The notes below the pieces were generated by a model. The model worked only from the letters and a program-made list of their open reading frames with translations. It was not told the DNA's origin and searched no databases. From Thermodesulfovibrionia bacterium (lineage in GTDB: Bacteria > Nitrospirota > Thermodesulfovibrionia > UBA6902), in contig CAMYJJ010000182.1 in the NCBI GenBank assembly GCA_947258735.1, forward strand, positions 1-5,845: a stretch of 5,845 nucleotides of DNA. The letters are read 5' to 3'. A program made the position numbers and the translations under genes. Numbering within the stretch: position 1 is the first letter of the stretch; every line of letters begins with the position of its first letter. Below, piece after piece: positions 5,726 to 5,845 of the stretch.

Positions 5726-5845
5726 CTAATCTGTTTCTCCATAATCAATGTTATAGTCGCATGGGTCACATTCCAATTTTGCAACGCCTTCATCAACTCC
5801 TGCTTTTTCTGCGAGATGATCTGTGTCTCCATAATCAATGTTATA
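5726..5845 (-). CDS. C-terminal end of an unidentified protein with a tandem YNIDYG(D/E)TD repeat
   Basis: Reading the minus strand from the right edge, 39 codons stay open to a TAG at 5726-5728. They encode YNIDYGDTDHLAEKAG, then VDEGVAKLECDPCD, then YNIDYGETD and stop. The nine-residue unit occurs twice, exactly 30 residues apart, and the second copy ends the protein. Reality of the gene is supported by in-frame repetition with a synonymous-compatible phase and by a properly oriented terminator 36 nt downstream. The linker combines a short amphipathic helix-like stretch with a CDPC pair. D-Y-N-I-D-x-G-D-x-D weakly recalls a calcium loop. The start and most of the protein are outside the window, so no function is assigned. 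Confidence 0.7.
   Translation of the reverse strand, partial: YNIDYGDTDHLAEKAGVDEGVAKLECDPCDYNIDYGETD
5729..5845 (-). repeat. 27-nt direct repeat at 90-nt period inside the partial gene
   Basis: Bases 5729-5755 and 5819-5845 differ at a single position. The period of 90 nt equals 30 codons, so the reading frame is preserved. The second copy runs into the window edge, so the repeat may be longer and have more copies. Confidence 0.85.

Overview
The window holds one long 5'-truncated gene on the plus strand, one complete gene on the minus strand, and the last 39 codons of a third gene on the minus strand that runs off the right edge. By eye the DNA is moderately AT-rich (low-40s % GC). The long gene encodes a secreted-type, cysteine-rich, acidic mosaic protein. 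It combines MopE-like metal-binding motifs, DCNxNGxPDECD calcium-loop repeats and myxobacterial-type disulfide repeats. That mixture is typical of large surface proteins of environmental Gram-negative bacteria, especially Planctomycetota and Myxococcota. The base composition would fit a low-GC planctomycete (for example an anammox-type lineage) better than a high-GC myxobacterium, but this assignment is an inference with low confidence.

Layout: nt 2-3304 (+) is the surface protein, open through the left edge, followed 15 nt later by a strong intrinsic terminator (3320-3350). Nt 3351-3571 is non-coding and contains only weak inverted repeats. Nt 3572-5368 (-) is a 598-aa response regulator with REC, GGDEF and EAL domains. 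It starts at GTG behind a perfect AGGAGG and has a plausible sigma70 promoter at 5406-5433. Nt 5434-5662 is non-coding and carries two dispersed-repeat-like palindromes. Nt 5663-5696 is an intrinsic terminator oriented for the minus strand, serving the partial gene at 5726-5845, whose C-terminus carries two copies of a YNIDYG(D/E)TD unit spaced 30 residues apart.

The surface-protein gene and the c-di-GMP gene converge tail to tail and are not an operon. A link between the two (c-di-GMP controlling adhesion or surface display) is biologically reasonable, but nothing in the sequence demonstrates it. The least explained parts are a helical-spaced CxxxC cysteine domain at 1691-1915 in the surface protein and the terminal tandem repeat at the right edge. 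I see no CRISPR array, tRNA, rRNA, transposase or obvious defence system.
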